From JBEKDJ01 sp050014415 (lineage in GTDB: Bacteria > Desulfobacterota > BSN033 > UBA1163), in contig JBEKDJ010000037.1 of NCBI GenBank assembly GCA_050014415.1, forward strand, positions 1 through 24,364: DNA of 24,364 nt. Direction: 5' to 3'. The notes under the pieces are model-generated. The model saw only the letters and a program-made list of their open reading frames with translations, did no database searches and was not told where the DNA came from. Both the position numbers and the translations under genes were made by a program. How positions within the stretch are numbered: position 1 is the stretch's first letter; each line of letters begins with the position of its first letter. Shown here piece after piece: positions 6,820 to 13,539 of this stretch.

Positions 6820-7875
6820 TCATCCATTGAGGACCTTGGAGTGGAGCCTTTTCTTAATTTCAAAAGATAGATCTCTGGTTAGCTTCAAAGCCTTTTCAGC
6901 TAATTCCTCCGAAATCGAAGCAAGGCCACAGCTTTGAGAGAGGAGGGAGTTTTTAACAATGACCTCTTCTGGAATTCCCTCTTTCATTAAGAAATCTATC
7001 TTCTCTTCCAAACTTGTGAGCAGACTTGAAGTCGTCTCCACTTTTAGAAACTCTTCCTCTGAAGGCACAATTCCCCAACCTAAGATACCACCGTTCAGAA
7101 GGAATCCTTTTAGTTCGGAAGCGTAAGCGAGCATATTGGGAAAATACCGGTAGGCATCGAAGTGGATGACCTTGATTCCGGTTTCCATGATGATGGACCA
7201 ATCGGTAGCCCCGCAAACATGGATTCCGGATAGCCCCCGGAGGGAGGAGACGGCATTTCTCAGATACTCAATGATTCCCTGTTTACCCAAATTCATGCTG
7301 ATTGAGCCATAGCTGCTCAGGAAAGGCTCATCAAAAAAGATTAAGGTTTCAGCATCCGGAGCTACCTTTCTAAACTCCTTCTCCTGCCATCTTGCCCGCA
7401 GAGAGATCGTCTTTAAAAGCATCTCCATCAGGTTCGGATCATAAAGAATCGGGATTCTTTTCTCATCCAGAAGGCCTAAGCCCAGAGTGACCGGACCAGC
7501 CAGCTGGCCTTTGATGAGCTTAGGCGCCTTGCCTTTCAGTAATTCCAACATAGTATGAAAGCCGGAAGCATATTCCTTTCCGATTCCAAAATGATCCTCA
7601 TTTTCTTCCTGAGAAAGCTCATGGAATCTTTCCCATTCTGATGAAGGGTTGAAAGGGGTGTGAAAATAGACCCTTTCTCCCTCGATGGCCAACCCTGGCA
7701 TGCCTTCTGTGAACTGGGCAAGCATTCCTTCTCGAAATCCCCTGGAGGGAAGTTGAGGCCAATAGGGCGATTCGGGAAAATGATTCAATATAGTTTCACT
7801 CGCCTGATACGGGTCTTTATAAGGCAGGCTTCCAATGCCAATTGGCAGAAAAGATGGATTAAAATTCATTATCAT
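6820..7875 (-). CDS. Core-MetE-type methionine synthase-like protein
   Basis: A 351-residue protein matching the catalytic half of cobalamin-independent methionine synthase. It has an IGIGSLPYKD start, KGQLAGPVTLG, FFDEPFLS, the zinc ligands His219 and Cys221 in HVCGATDW, and the distal Cys316 in SQSCGLAS. It lacks the N-terminal folate-binding half of full MetE (about 750 residues). Short forms of this kind, described as core-MetE, use methylcobalamin or a corrinoid protein as donor. An ATG two codons in is an alternative start; neither has a strong ribosome binding site. Its convergent neighbour is also a homocysteine-type methyltransferase, so the locus has two candidate methionine-forming enzymes. 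Confidence 0.85.
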   Translation of the reverse strand: MIMNFNPSFLPIGIGSLPYKDPYQASETILNHFPESPYWPQLPSRGFREGMLAQFTEGMPGLAIEGERVYFHTPFNPSSEWERFHELSQEENEDHFGIGKEYASGFHTMLELLKGKAPKLIKGQLAGPVTLGLGLLDEKRIPILYDPNLMEMLLKTISLRARWQEKEFRKVAPDAETLIFFDEPFLSSYGSISMNLGKQGIIEYLRNAVSSLRGLSGIHVCGATDWSIIMETGIKVIHFDAYRYFPNMLAYASELKGFLLNGGILGWGIVPSEEEFLKVETTSSLLTSLEEKIDFLMKEGIPEEVIVKNSLLSQSCGLASISEELAEKALKLTRDLSFEIKKRLHSKVLNG

Positions 7876-8207
7876 TTCACTCGAATTCTTGATTCTTTGA
7901 CCCCTTGAACCCCTTTGATTTAATAATAACCTTCACCCCCCCAATCTGTCCACAGATCCACTGATTCACCCAGTTATCACCAATATTCAGACAGGCAAAG
8001 ACAGGGGGGCGAGGTATTAAGGTGGTTGTTTTGTTGACACACAATCCTCCGTATTGTATGTTTGATTTATTCGAAAAGGAGTCCTTTTCAAACAAAAAGT
8101 TTAGCCTGCAATGAGGCATCAAAGAAGTTTGACCTTCGAATATCAAGCTCTTCCTGACTTTGTGCCTGAAGTTGCAAAAGCTATTCGTCATTCGATTGAG
8201 GATGCTT
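7876..8207. other. Intergenic stretch before the third SnoaL gene
   Basis: No gene is seen. The left part has short direct repeats (TTTGACCCC, TTGAACCCC, about 7897-7918), a pattern common between genes of such genomes. The middle has the promoter and palindrome described at 8034-8089. About 118 bases lie between the palindrome and the start codon, so the SnoaL mRNA would have a long leader. Confidence 0.5.
8034..8089 (+). promoter_or_regulatory. Promoter plus perfect palindromic operator, regulon copy 1
   Basis: The -35 TTGACA (8034-8039) and -10 TATGTT (8057-8062) are 17 bases apart. Eleven bases after the -10 box lies GAAAAGGAGTCCTTTTC (8073-8089), a perfect 8+1+8 palindrome at the expected transcription start. 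The same layout and much of the same sequence recur at 9094 and 11393. A repressor bound here would block transcription. The regulator is not in the window. Confidence 0.65.
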
Positions 8208-8825
8208 ATGGATCTTGAAGAATTAGAAAAGCAAGTGACTCTCATGGAAGATATCCAGGAGATAGAAAACCTCCAAAGGATATACGCTTATTACTTTGAT
8301 TCCCATCAGTGGCAGAATGTGGTAGACCTGTTCTCGGAAAATGTTGAATCCGTAGAGATAGCGGACTATGGTGTGTACAAGGGCAAGAAGGGAGTGAAAA
8401 GGTTCTATCTGGATCTGCTGAGAGGTAAGCCACCCAGAGTCGGCGAGCTATCCATTGGGATGATCATGCAGGGTGTGGTGAACGTAGACCCGAATGGTAA
8501 GACCGCTAAGGGCAGGTGGTACTGCATAATGATAGAAGCCAAACCCACCCTCTCACTTCACGAGGGCGAACTACGGCAACTCTGGGGCAACGGTATCTTT
8601 GAGAACGAATATGTCAAAGAAAATGGAAAATGGTTGTTTAAAAAAGTCTTCTTCTTCCTGAATTTCCGTACACCCTATGAGGATGGCTGGTTAAAGGTGC
8701 CCGTGGTTGGCCAGAACGGACCCAGCACAGAAGTTCCGCCAGATGCACCCCCCACCTTCTATCATCCATATCCGGCAGGAGTCCATCTACAGCCTCATTA
8801 CAAGCATCCCATTACAGGCAAATGA
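8208..8825 (+). CDS. SnoaL-like (NTF2-fold) protein, paralogue 3
   Basis: A 205-residue protein, closest to paralogue 1. It shares LMEDIQEIENLQRIYAYYFD, VDLFSENVESVEIADYGVYKG, GRWYCIMIEAKPTLSLHEGELRQ, ENEYVKENGKWLFKK and the tail PYEDGWLKVPVVGQNGP with paralogue 1. The ATG at 8208 is preferred over upstream in-frame codons at 8160 and 8202 because GAGG lies six bases before it and the N-terminus then aligns with both paralogues. It has its own promoter with a palindromic operator and is followed by a strong terminator, so it is a single-gene unit. An enzymatic role (dehydratase, isomerase or cyclase) is likely but not shown. Confidence 0.82.
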   Translation: MDLEELEKQVTLMEDIQEIENLQRIYAYYFDSHQWQNVVDLFSENVESVEIADYGVYKGKKGVKRFYLDLLRGKPPRVGELSIGMIMQGVVNVDPNGKTAKGRWYCIMIEAKPTLSLHEGELRQLWGNGIFENEYVKENGKWLFKKVFFFLNFRTPYEDGWLKVPVVGQNGPSTEVPPDAPPTFYHPYPAGVHLQPHYKHPITGK

Positions 8826-8851
8826 AGCACCGAAGACGATGGTATGGATAT

Positions 8852-8882
8852 CACGGGATGAAGCTTGAGGCTTCATCCCGTG
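8852..8882 (+). terminator. Rho-independent-type terminator hairpin
   Basis: CACGGGATGAAGC (8852-8864) and GCTTCATCCCGTG (8870-8882) form a perfect 13-bp stem around TTGAG, 27 bases after the SnoaL stop. The stem is followed by TCTTTGAT, a weak T tract. Confidence 0.75.
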
Positions 8883-8918
8883 TCTTTGATACATGACGAC
8901 ATGATTCTCATACGGTTT

Positions 8919-9004
8919 GTCATTCCGGGCTTGACCCGGAATCCAGTGTTTTTCTGGATTCCCGCTGGAGTTTACCCCCGTACTTGATACGGGGCGAGAA
9001 TGAT
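8919..9004. repeat. Dispersed hairpin-rich intergenic repeat
   Basis: The ends TCATTC and GAATGA are inverted. Inside are three hairpins: CCGGGCTTGACCCGG, ATCCAG-TGTTTTT-CTGGAT and CCCCGTA-CTTGA-TACGGGG. The pattern (ATTCCGGG...GGAATCCAG, then CTGGATTCCCGC) is that of the short repeats scattered through many proteobacterial genomes. Part of the sequence at the left window edge is of the same style. Confidence 0.6.
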
Positions 9005-9093
9005 ACCCTTTGCAGCAATGAATGGCAAGGGAGGGAAAGAGGGATTTAGTCTCCAGTGTCTACACAATTATGGAATGACTAACAATATGCTTC

Positions 9094-9150
9094 TTGACAC
9101 ACAACCCTCCTTTTTCTTATACTCAACTCGCCCGAAAACAAGTTCTTATT
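9094..9150 (+). promoter_or_regulatory. Promoter plus operator-like element, regulon copy 2
   Basis: The -35 TTGACA (9094-9099) and -10 TATACT (9118-9123) are 18 bases apart, followed by GAAAACAAGTTCTTATT (9134-9150), the imperfect counterpart of the palindrome at 8073. The spacer CACAACCCTCC and the CTCGCCC before the element also match copy 3. An open frame beginning with the TTG of this -35 box is not the true gene start. Confidence 0.65.
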
Positions 9151-9216
9151 GATCTCGTCGATCAACAATGGGTCGTCAGTAGAAAATCCCAGGAAGTAGT
9201 AGAAAGAGGACAAGAA

Positions 9217-10455
9217 ATGGAAAAAACACCTGAGGAACTACATCATGAAAGGGCAACGCGGGTAGCAGAAGCGCTTCAATTGAAAGTGCCTGATCGAGTT
9301 CCGCTCGAGATAGCTTTTGGCTATTTCCCTGCCAAGTACGCTGGAGTCGCCTATGAAACCGCCTATTATGATTATGATCAATGGCTGGCAGCCTGTAAGA
9401 AAACAGTGCTGGATTTTGGGGCGGACGTTAGTGGTGTTCAATCATTCTTCCCCGGAAAGGTCTTGGATTTGATCGATCCCAAAAATATGATGTGGCCCGG
9501 TCATGGGGCTTTTGCTACGCATCAATTTATAGAGTCCGAATTCATGAAACCAGATGAGTATGATGCGCTCCTCGGGGATCCGACCGACTATATGCTGCGA
9601 TTCTATTTGCCGCGTGTTTCCGGGGCTATGGAACATTTCAAAATGATGGCTTCGCTCTCATCGCCAATGGGGGGCTACAGGGGAGCATTGATTGTGGCTG
9701 ATGCTTTTGGTACACCTGAAATTGCCAGTGCAATCGAGAGACTACAAAAGGCTGGCAGAGAGCTCCACAAATGGCGTGCTAAGTTGGAAGCCTTTGATGA
9801 GGAAATACACAAGCTGGGTTTCCCTCCATTTGTTGGTGGTATGGCGCTAGCTCCATTCGATGTCATTTCTGATAACCTGAGAGGAATGAAAGGCACCATG
9901 TTGGACATGTACAGGCAGCCAGATAAACTCCTCGAAGGGGTAGATGGGATATTGAAGAAGATGTTGGAACAAATACCGCCAGCCGCACCTGGTGCCGTAA
10001 ATACGGTCGCTATACCTTTACATAGAGGTTCCGAAGGCTTCATGTCGATCAAGCAATTTGAGAAGTTCTATTGGCCTACCTTAAAGGGGCTCATTTTAGG
10101 TCTGATAGAGAAGGGTCAAACACCACTTGTTTTTTACGAGGGCGATTATACCTCAAGGCTTGAATACTTGCTGGAGTTACCCAAAGGTAAGATCTACGCC
10201 CATTTCGATACCACCGATATGTTTAGAGCGAAGGAAGTGCTCAAAGGGCATACGTGTATCAGCGGGAATGTCCCCTGTTCTTTACTTCAGGCAGGAACAC
10301 CTGATGATGTAAAAGCACACGCCAAGAAGCTCATCGATGTCTGTGGAAAAGATGGTGGCTTCATCATGTCCACTAGAAGTCCGGTAGATGATGTTAAACC
10401 CGATACCCTGAAAGCCTTAATTGACTTTACCATTGAGTACGGTGTCTATAGATAA
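9217..10455 (+). CDS. Uroporphyrinogen decarboxylase-superfamily protein lacking zinc ligands
   Basis: A 412-residue protein of the URO-D / MtaA superfamily. The C-terminal third shows the family signature: SGNVPCSLLQAGTPDDVKAHAKKLID, GGFIMST, and VKPDTLKALIDFTIEYG. It is not a haem-pathway HemE, because the substrate-binding RPPxWxMRQAG start is absent. In zinc methyltransferases of this superfamily (MtaA, MtbA, CmuA) an HxC pair and a distal Cys bind zinc; here the first site reads YEGD (Tyr307, Glu308) and the second STRSP, so the usual ligands are missing. It may act on a corrinoid protein, an ether or another methylated substrate. AGAGGA lies six bases before the ATG, and the regulon promoter is 94 bases upstream of it. 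Confidence 0.82.
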   Translation: MEKTPEELHHERATRVAEALQLKVPDRVPLEIAFGYFPAKYAGVAYETAYYDYDQWLAACKKTVLDFGADVSGVQSFFPGKVLDLIDPKNMMWPGHGAFATHQFIESEFMKPDEYDALLGDPTDYMLRFYLPRVSGAMEHFKMMASLSSPMGGYRGALIVADAFGTPEIASAIERLQKAGRELHKWRAKLEAFDEEIHKLGFPPFVGGMALAPFDVISDNLRGMKGTMLDMYRQPDKLLEGVDGILKKMLEQIPPAAPGAVNTVAIPLHRGSEGFMSIKQFEKFYWPTLKGLILGLIEKGQTPLVFYEGDYTSRLEYLLELPKGKIYAHFDTTDMFRAKEVLKGHTCISGNVPCSLLQAGTPDDVKAHAKKLIDVCGKDGGFIMSTRSPVDDVKPDTLKALIDFTIEYGVYR

Positions 10456-10495
10456 CCGGACGCCTAGGGGATTTTACAAATGACTTATACTATGC

Positions 10496-10627
10496 TGGAA
10501 AAATGGAACGATGGAATAGTGGGACAAAAAGCAGAAAAGGTCCCAATTCACGCAGAGCCCATGGATCTGAAAAAGAGCTCATCCCGCAAAACCCATTGTT
10601 CCAACATTCCAGTATTCCATCATTCCA
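10496..10627. repeat. Imperfect inverted repeat built on TGGAA/TTCCA units
   Basis: The left arm (10496-10524) contains AATGGAACGATGGAATAGTGG and the right arm (10599-10627) its near complement, with ATTCCATCATTCCA matching 13 of 14 bases. About 75 bases separate the arms. No transposase is present; it could be a small non-autonomous element or a dispersed repeat. It fills most of the 233-base gap between the UroD-like and PHP genes. Confidence 0.5.
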
Positions 10628-10688
10628 ATTATGAACGGAGCAAACTAGATTCAAAAATACTTGTTGCGACATCACTCGGAGGCAATCT

Positions 10689-11339
10689 ATGATCGACCTA
10701 CACACCCACTCTCTATTTAGCGATGGAGAACTCACTCCTGCTGAGTTAGTTCGGAGATTCGAAGTGGCGGGCTACAGAGCCGTCGCCATCACTGATCATG
10801 GTGACCAGTCGAATATCGACCTGATCATCCCTCGACTCGTGGCCTTTTGTGAAGAGATCAACCGTCGGGAGGGGATACGGGTTATTCCGGGGATCGAACT
10901 GACCCACATCCCGCCTCAGTTCATACCAGCTTTGGTCACCAGAAGCAGGGCGTTGGGGGCGAAATTAGTAGTGGTTCATGGAGAGAGTATCGTCGAGCCC
11001 GTGGCTCCAGGGACTAATAGAATGGCCATCGAGTCTTCTGTGGACATCTTGGCCCACCCCGGTCTGATCACAGAAGAGGAGGTCCTATTGGTCAAGGAGC
11101 ACTCCGTATACCTGGAATTAACCTCGCGCAAGGGCCACTCGTTGACCAATGGTCATGTGGCGCAGCTGGCGTACAAAACAGGAGCCCCTATGGTATTAAA
11201 TAGCGATGCCCATGCGCCTGGTGATATCTGGCCAGCGGCTCGCCTGTACGAGATTGTCGTGGGGGCCGGTTTGACGAGGGACGATTACCGCACCCTGATG
11301 AAAAATGCAGAACACATTATGGAGCGATGTCTAACCTAA
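10689..11339 (+). CDS. PHP-domain metal-dependent phosphoesterase/hydrolase
   Basis: A 216-residue PHP protein (histidinol-phosphatase-like fold). The metal-binding motifs are visible in order: HTHSLFSDGE (His5, His7, Asp12), TDHG, PGIEL, VVHGE, AHPG and NSDAHAP. Such enzymes hydrolyse phosphate esters or other bonds with a trinuclear metal centre; the substrate is unknown. CGGAGG lies six bases before the ATG. It follows the UroD-like gene on the same strand and precedes the third regulon promoter, so it may be cotranscribed with the UroD-like gene or have its own promoter. Length fits stand-alone PHP proteins. Confidence 0.85.
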   Translation: MIDLHTHSLFSDGELTPAELVRRFEVAGYRAVAITDHGDQSNIDLIIPRLVAFCEEINRREGIRVIPGIELTHIPPQFIPALVTRSRALGAKLVVVHGESIVEPVAPGTNRMAIESSVDILAHPGLITEEEVLLVKEHSVYLELTSRKGHSLTNGHVAQLAYKTGAPMVLNSDAHAPGDIWPAARLYEIVVGAGLTRDDYRTLMKNAEHIMERCLT

Positions 11340-11392
11340 GAGATATCTTAAGTATATACAGGGTGGTGGTCCCTTTTCCCGGTTCTTTTCAC

Positions 11393-11448
11393 TTGACACA
11401 GAATCTTCCTTTTTTGTATATTCATCTCACCCAAAACGAGTTCTTATC
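11393..11448 (+). promoter_or_regulatory. Promoter plus operator-like element, regulon copy 3
   Basis: The -35 TTGACA (11393-11398) and -10 TATATT (11417-11422) are 18 bases apart, followed by CAAAACGAGTTCTTATC (11432-11448). The spacer AATCTTCCTTTTTTG and the flank CATCTCACCC align with copy 2 at 9094. It sits upstream of the enolase-superfamily gene. Confidence 0.65.
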
Positions 11449-11473
11449 ACTTCATCACTGAAGGAGGAATGAA

Positions 11474-12646
11474 TTGCGCATAGTCAAAATCGAGTGCATA
11501 CCTGTTACCAGTAATTTCAAGAAACCGTTTCCCATGGGTGGCGGTGTGGAGAAAGGTTCAGCGAGTGTCGTCATAAAGGTGCATACCGATGAGGGGATCG
11601 TGGGTATTGCGGATACTGGGGGTACCTCGACCTGGTACCGAGGTGAAACCCAGGACTCAATCATGAGTCTGATCAACAATGTATTGGGCCCATCCATCCT
11701 ATTAGGGGAAGACCCTTTTAATATCGAGAAGATTGTAGCCAGGATGGACCAGGCAGCCAGAGATAACAACCAGGCTAAGGCAGTGGTGGATTATGCCTTG
11801 CATGATATTGTTGGGAAGGCGCTGGGAGTACCGGTTTACAAGCTTCTGGGAGGACTGACCACTGAGAAAGTTCCTCTGGGTTTCGTTTTGCCTGCCGGTC
11901 CACCAGATGAGGTGGTATCGATAGGGATGCAGGCTGTCCGCGCAGGCTTCGGCGTACTCAAGCTGAAGGTTGCCTATGGTCAAGAGGAAGATGATATTGA
12001 AAATGTGAAAAAACTCAGAGAAGCGGTGGGCGACAAGATCCAGCTCTTTATTGATGCCAATGGCAGTTGGAATTACTATCAGGCTCTCATGATATTGAAG
12101 AAATTAGACAAGTATGATTTGGCGATGGTAGAGCAGCCTGTCCCATGGTGGGATGTGGATGGTATGGCACGCCTGCGTCAGAAAATTGGAATTCCCGTGT
12201 TTGCTGATGAGTCGGCTATTGAGCTCAAGCATTTGCTCGAAATTGTCCAGAAGAACGCTGCGGACGGATTTTTCATTAAGATCCCAAAAGCTGGCGGATT
12301 GCTAAAATCCCAAAAATGGGTCTCTGTGGCGAAAGCGGCCGGCTTGCCCGTAGTTTGTGGGTGTATGATGGGTTCAGGACTTGAAGCAGCCGCTTATACG
12401 CATCTACTTGTGTCCGATGAGTGGATGTCCAAGCTGGTACATGAAAACATCGGTCCGCTCCACATTCATGATGTTTTTGATACGGTCAGCAAGCCCATTC
12501 ATGATGACATAGCGCTCAATGTACCCAGATATGAAAACGGCTATCTGTATCCCCCAGAAGGCCCTGGTTTAGGGATAACCCTTAATGATGCAATCATCCC
12601 TAAGCTATCTACCCCAGGCAAAAGTCCGACCGTTATCGGCAAATAG
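11474..12646 (+). CDS. Enolase-superfamily enzyme, muconate-lactonizing (MLE) subgroup
   Basis: A 390-residue protein of the mandelate racemase / muconate lactonizing enzyme family. The MLE-subgroup residues are present: Lys163-x-Lys165, metal ligands Asp194 (in DANGSW), Glu220 (EQPV) and Asp245 (DESA), and Lys269 (FIKIPKAGG). These are spaced exactly as K169, D198, E224, D249 and K273 of Pseudomonas putida MLE, with a constant offset of four. It would abstract a proton next to a carboxylate (cycloisomerisation, dehydration or epimerisation). The start is a TTG with AAGGAGGA five bases upstream; an ATG just before is out of frame. It has its own regulon-type promoter and leads the DUF169 pair. 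Confidence 0.88.
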   Translation: MRIVKIECIPVTSNFKKPFPMGGGVEKGSASVVIKVHTDEGIVGIADTGGTSTWYRGETQDSIMSLINNVLGPSILLGEDPFNIEKIVARMDQAARDNNQAKAVVDYALHDIVGKALGVPVYKLLGGLTTEKVPLGFVLPAGPPDEVVSIGMQAVRAGFGVLKLKVAYGQEEDDIENVKKLREAVGDKIQLFIDANGSWNYYQALMILKKLDKYDLAMVEQPVPWWDVDGMARLRQKIGIPVFADESAIELKHLLEIVQKNAADGFFIKIPKAGGLLKSQKWVSVAKAAGLPVVCGCMMGSGLEAAAYTHLLVSDEWMSKLVHENIGPLHIHDVFDTVSKPIHDDIALNVPRYENGYLYPPEGPGLGITLNDAIIPKLSTPGKSPTVIGK

Positions 12647-12651
12647 ATCGG

Positions 12652-12694
12652 AATTCCTCCCTCGCCCCATTTGGTAAAGGGGGATGGAGGGATT
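12652..12694. repeat. Dispersed hairpin repeat between genes
   Basis: AATTCCTCCCTCGCCCC (12652-12668) can pair, with mismatches, with GGGGGATGGAGGGATT (12679-12694) around ATTTGGTAAA. Repeats of this CCCTCC / GGGGGA type are common intergenic elements in deltaproteobacterial genomes. It may weaken read-through into the DUF169 genes. Confidence 0.5.
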
Positions 12695-12731
12695 CGGAAA
12701 CCGTCTTCTGAGAAACTGTATGGAGGTCGAA

Positions 12732-13484
12732 ATGATTCCTGTCTCTCGTGACTTTTCCATATTTAACAGATTTAGTTTTGAAAGGAAGCCCGTAGGTGTT
12801 AAGTTCTTACCAACCAAACCTGAAGGAATCGAGAGGATAAATAAAAGGCTGTCTTTTTGCGAGATGTTCAAGGAAGCACAAACAAGCAAACCTTTTTATG
12901 TACAGAAGGAAGACTTCCACTGCATAGAGCCATTGATTTTGGGCATGGAGGACCCTGACCCGATGCTCCTCAGCGGGCTGGTTGGAGAGGTAGATGGCCT
13001 TTATGAGGAAGCACGTGCCAACCGAAAAGTCTATCAGTACATGCCCAAAATGCTGAAAGGCTCAGTCAACTATGTCGTTTTCTCACCCGTAGACCAGCTG
13101 ACATTTGATCCGGATGTGTTAATTGTCACGGCCAATGTGAGCCAGGCACATCGCATGCTAAGGGCATGGGGCTACTCATCCGGGGACATGTGGTCATGCA
13201 AGGGAACACCCGTGGCGGCTTGCTCATGGTTGTATATTTATCCCGTCATAAGCGGCGAATTGAATTTCACCGTCACCGGAATCAGCCTCGGAATGCGAGC
13301 ATTACAGGTATTGCCGGAAGGCCTGATCCTTATCTCTATACCCTGGACCAAGCTCCCCATGATCATGGAAAACCTTCAGAAAATGAAGTGGACTCTTATC
13401 TCAGACACCGTAACCGGAGAAGAACATAAGAAGCGTGTTGATAGACTATTTAGCGAATTAAGGCAGAAAATACAACAAGAATAA
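12732..13484 (+). CDS. DUF169 protein, tandem copy 1
   Basis: A 250-residue protein of the DUF169 family, whose function is unknown. Visible landmarks are FERKPVGVKFLPTKPEGIE, the cysteine-bearing FCEMFKEAQTSKPFY, VVFSPVDQLTFDPDVLIVTAN, and MWSCKGTPVAACSWLY. Three cysteines are shared with the next paralogue (in CEMF, in the FHCIE/VQCGE position and in ACxWxY). There is no signal peptide or membrane segment. The ATG at 12732 is chosen because GGAGG lies five bases upstream and the N-terminus then aligns with the second copy; an earlier in-frame start at 12684 falls in the repeat. It is probably cotranscribed with the enolase-superfamily gene and copy 2. Confidence 0.82.
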   Translation: MIPVSRDFSIFNRFSFERKPVGVKFLPTKPEGIERINKRLSFCEMFKEAQTSKPFYVQKEDFHCIEPLILGMEDPDPMLLSGLVGEVDGLYEEARANRKVYQYMPKMLKGSVNYVVFSPVDQLTFDPDVLIVTANVSQAHRMLRAWGYSSGDMWSCKGTPVAACSWLYIYPVISGELNFTVTGISLGMRALQVLPEGLILISIPWTKLPMIMENLQKMKWTLISDTVTGEEHKKRVDRLFSELRQKIQQE

Positions 13485-13539
13485 GAAATCATACAAGATG
13501 AAGCATAGGCATACTTAAAACAAGAAGGAGGCTGCTGCT

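Noticed and set aside
9094..9216. N-terminal extension of the UroD-like gene from a TTG
   Set aside because: The TTG is the -35 box of a promoter conserved in three places; a proper ribosome binding site precedes the ATG at 9217.
10480..10692. 70-codon open frame between the UroD-like and PHP genes
   Set aside because: It consists mostly of the TGGAA/TTCCA inverted repeat and overlaps the PHP start.
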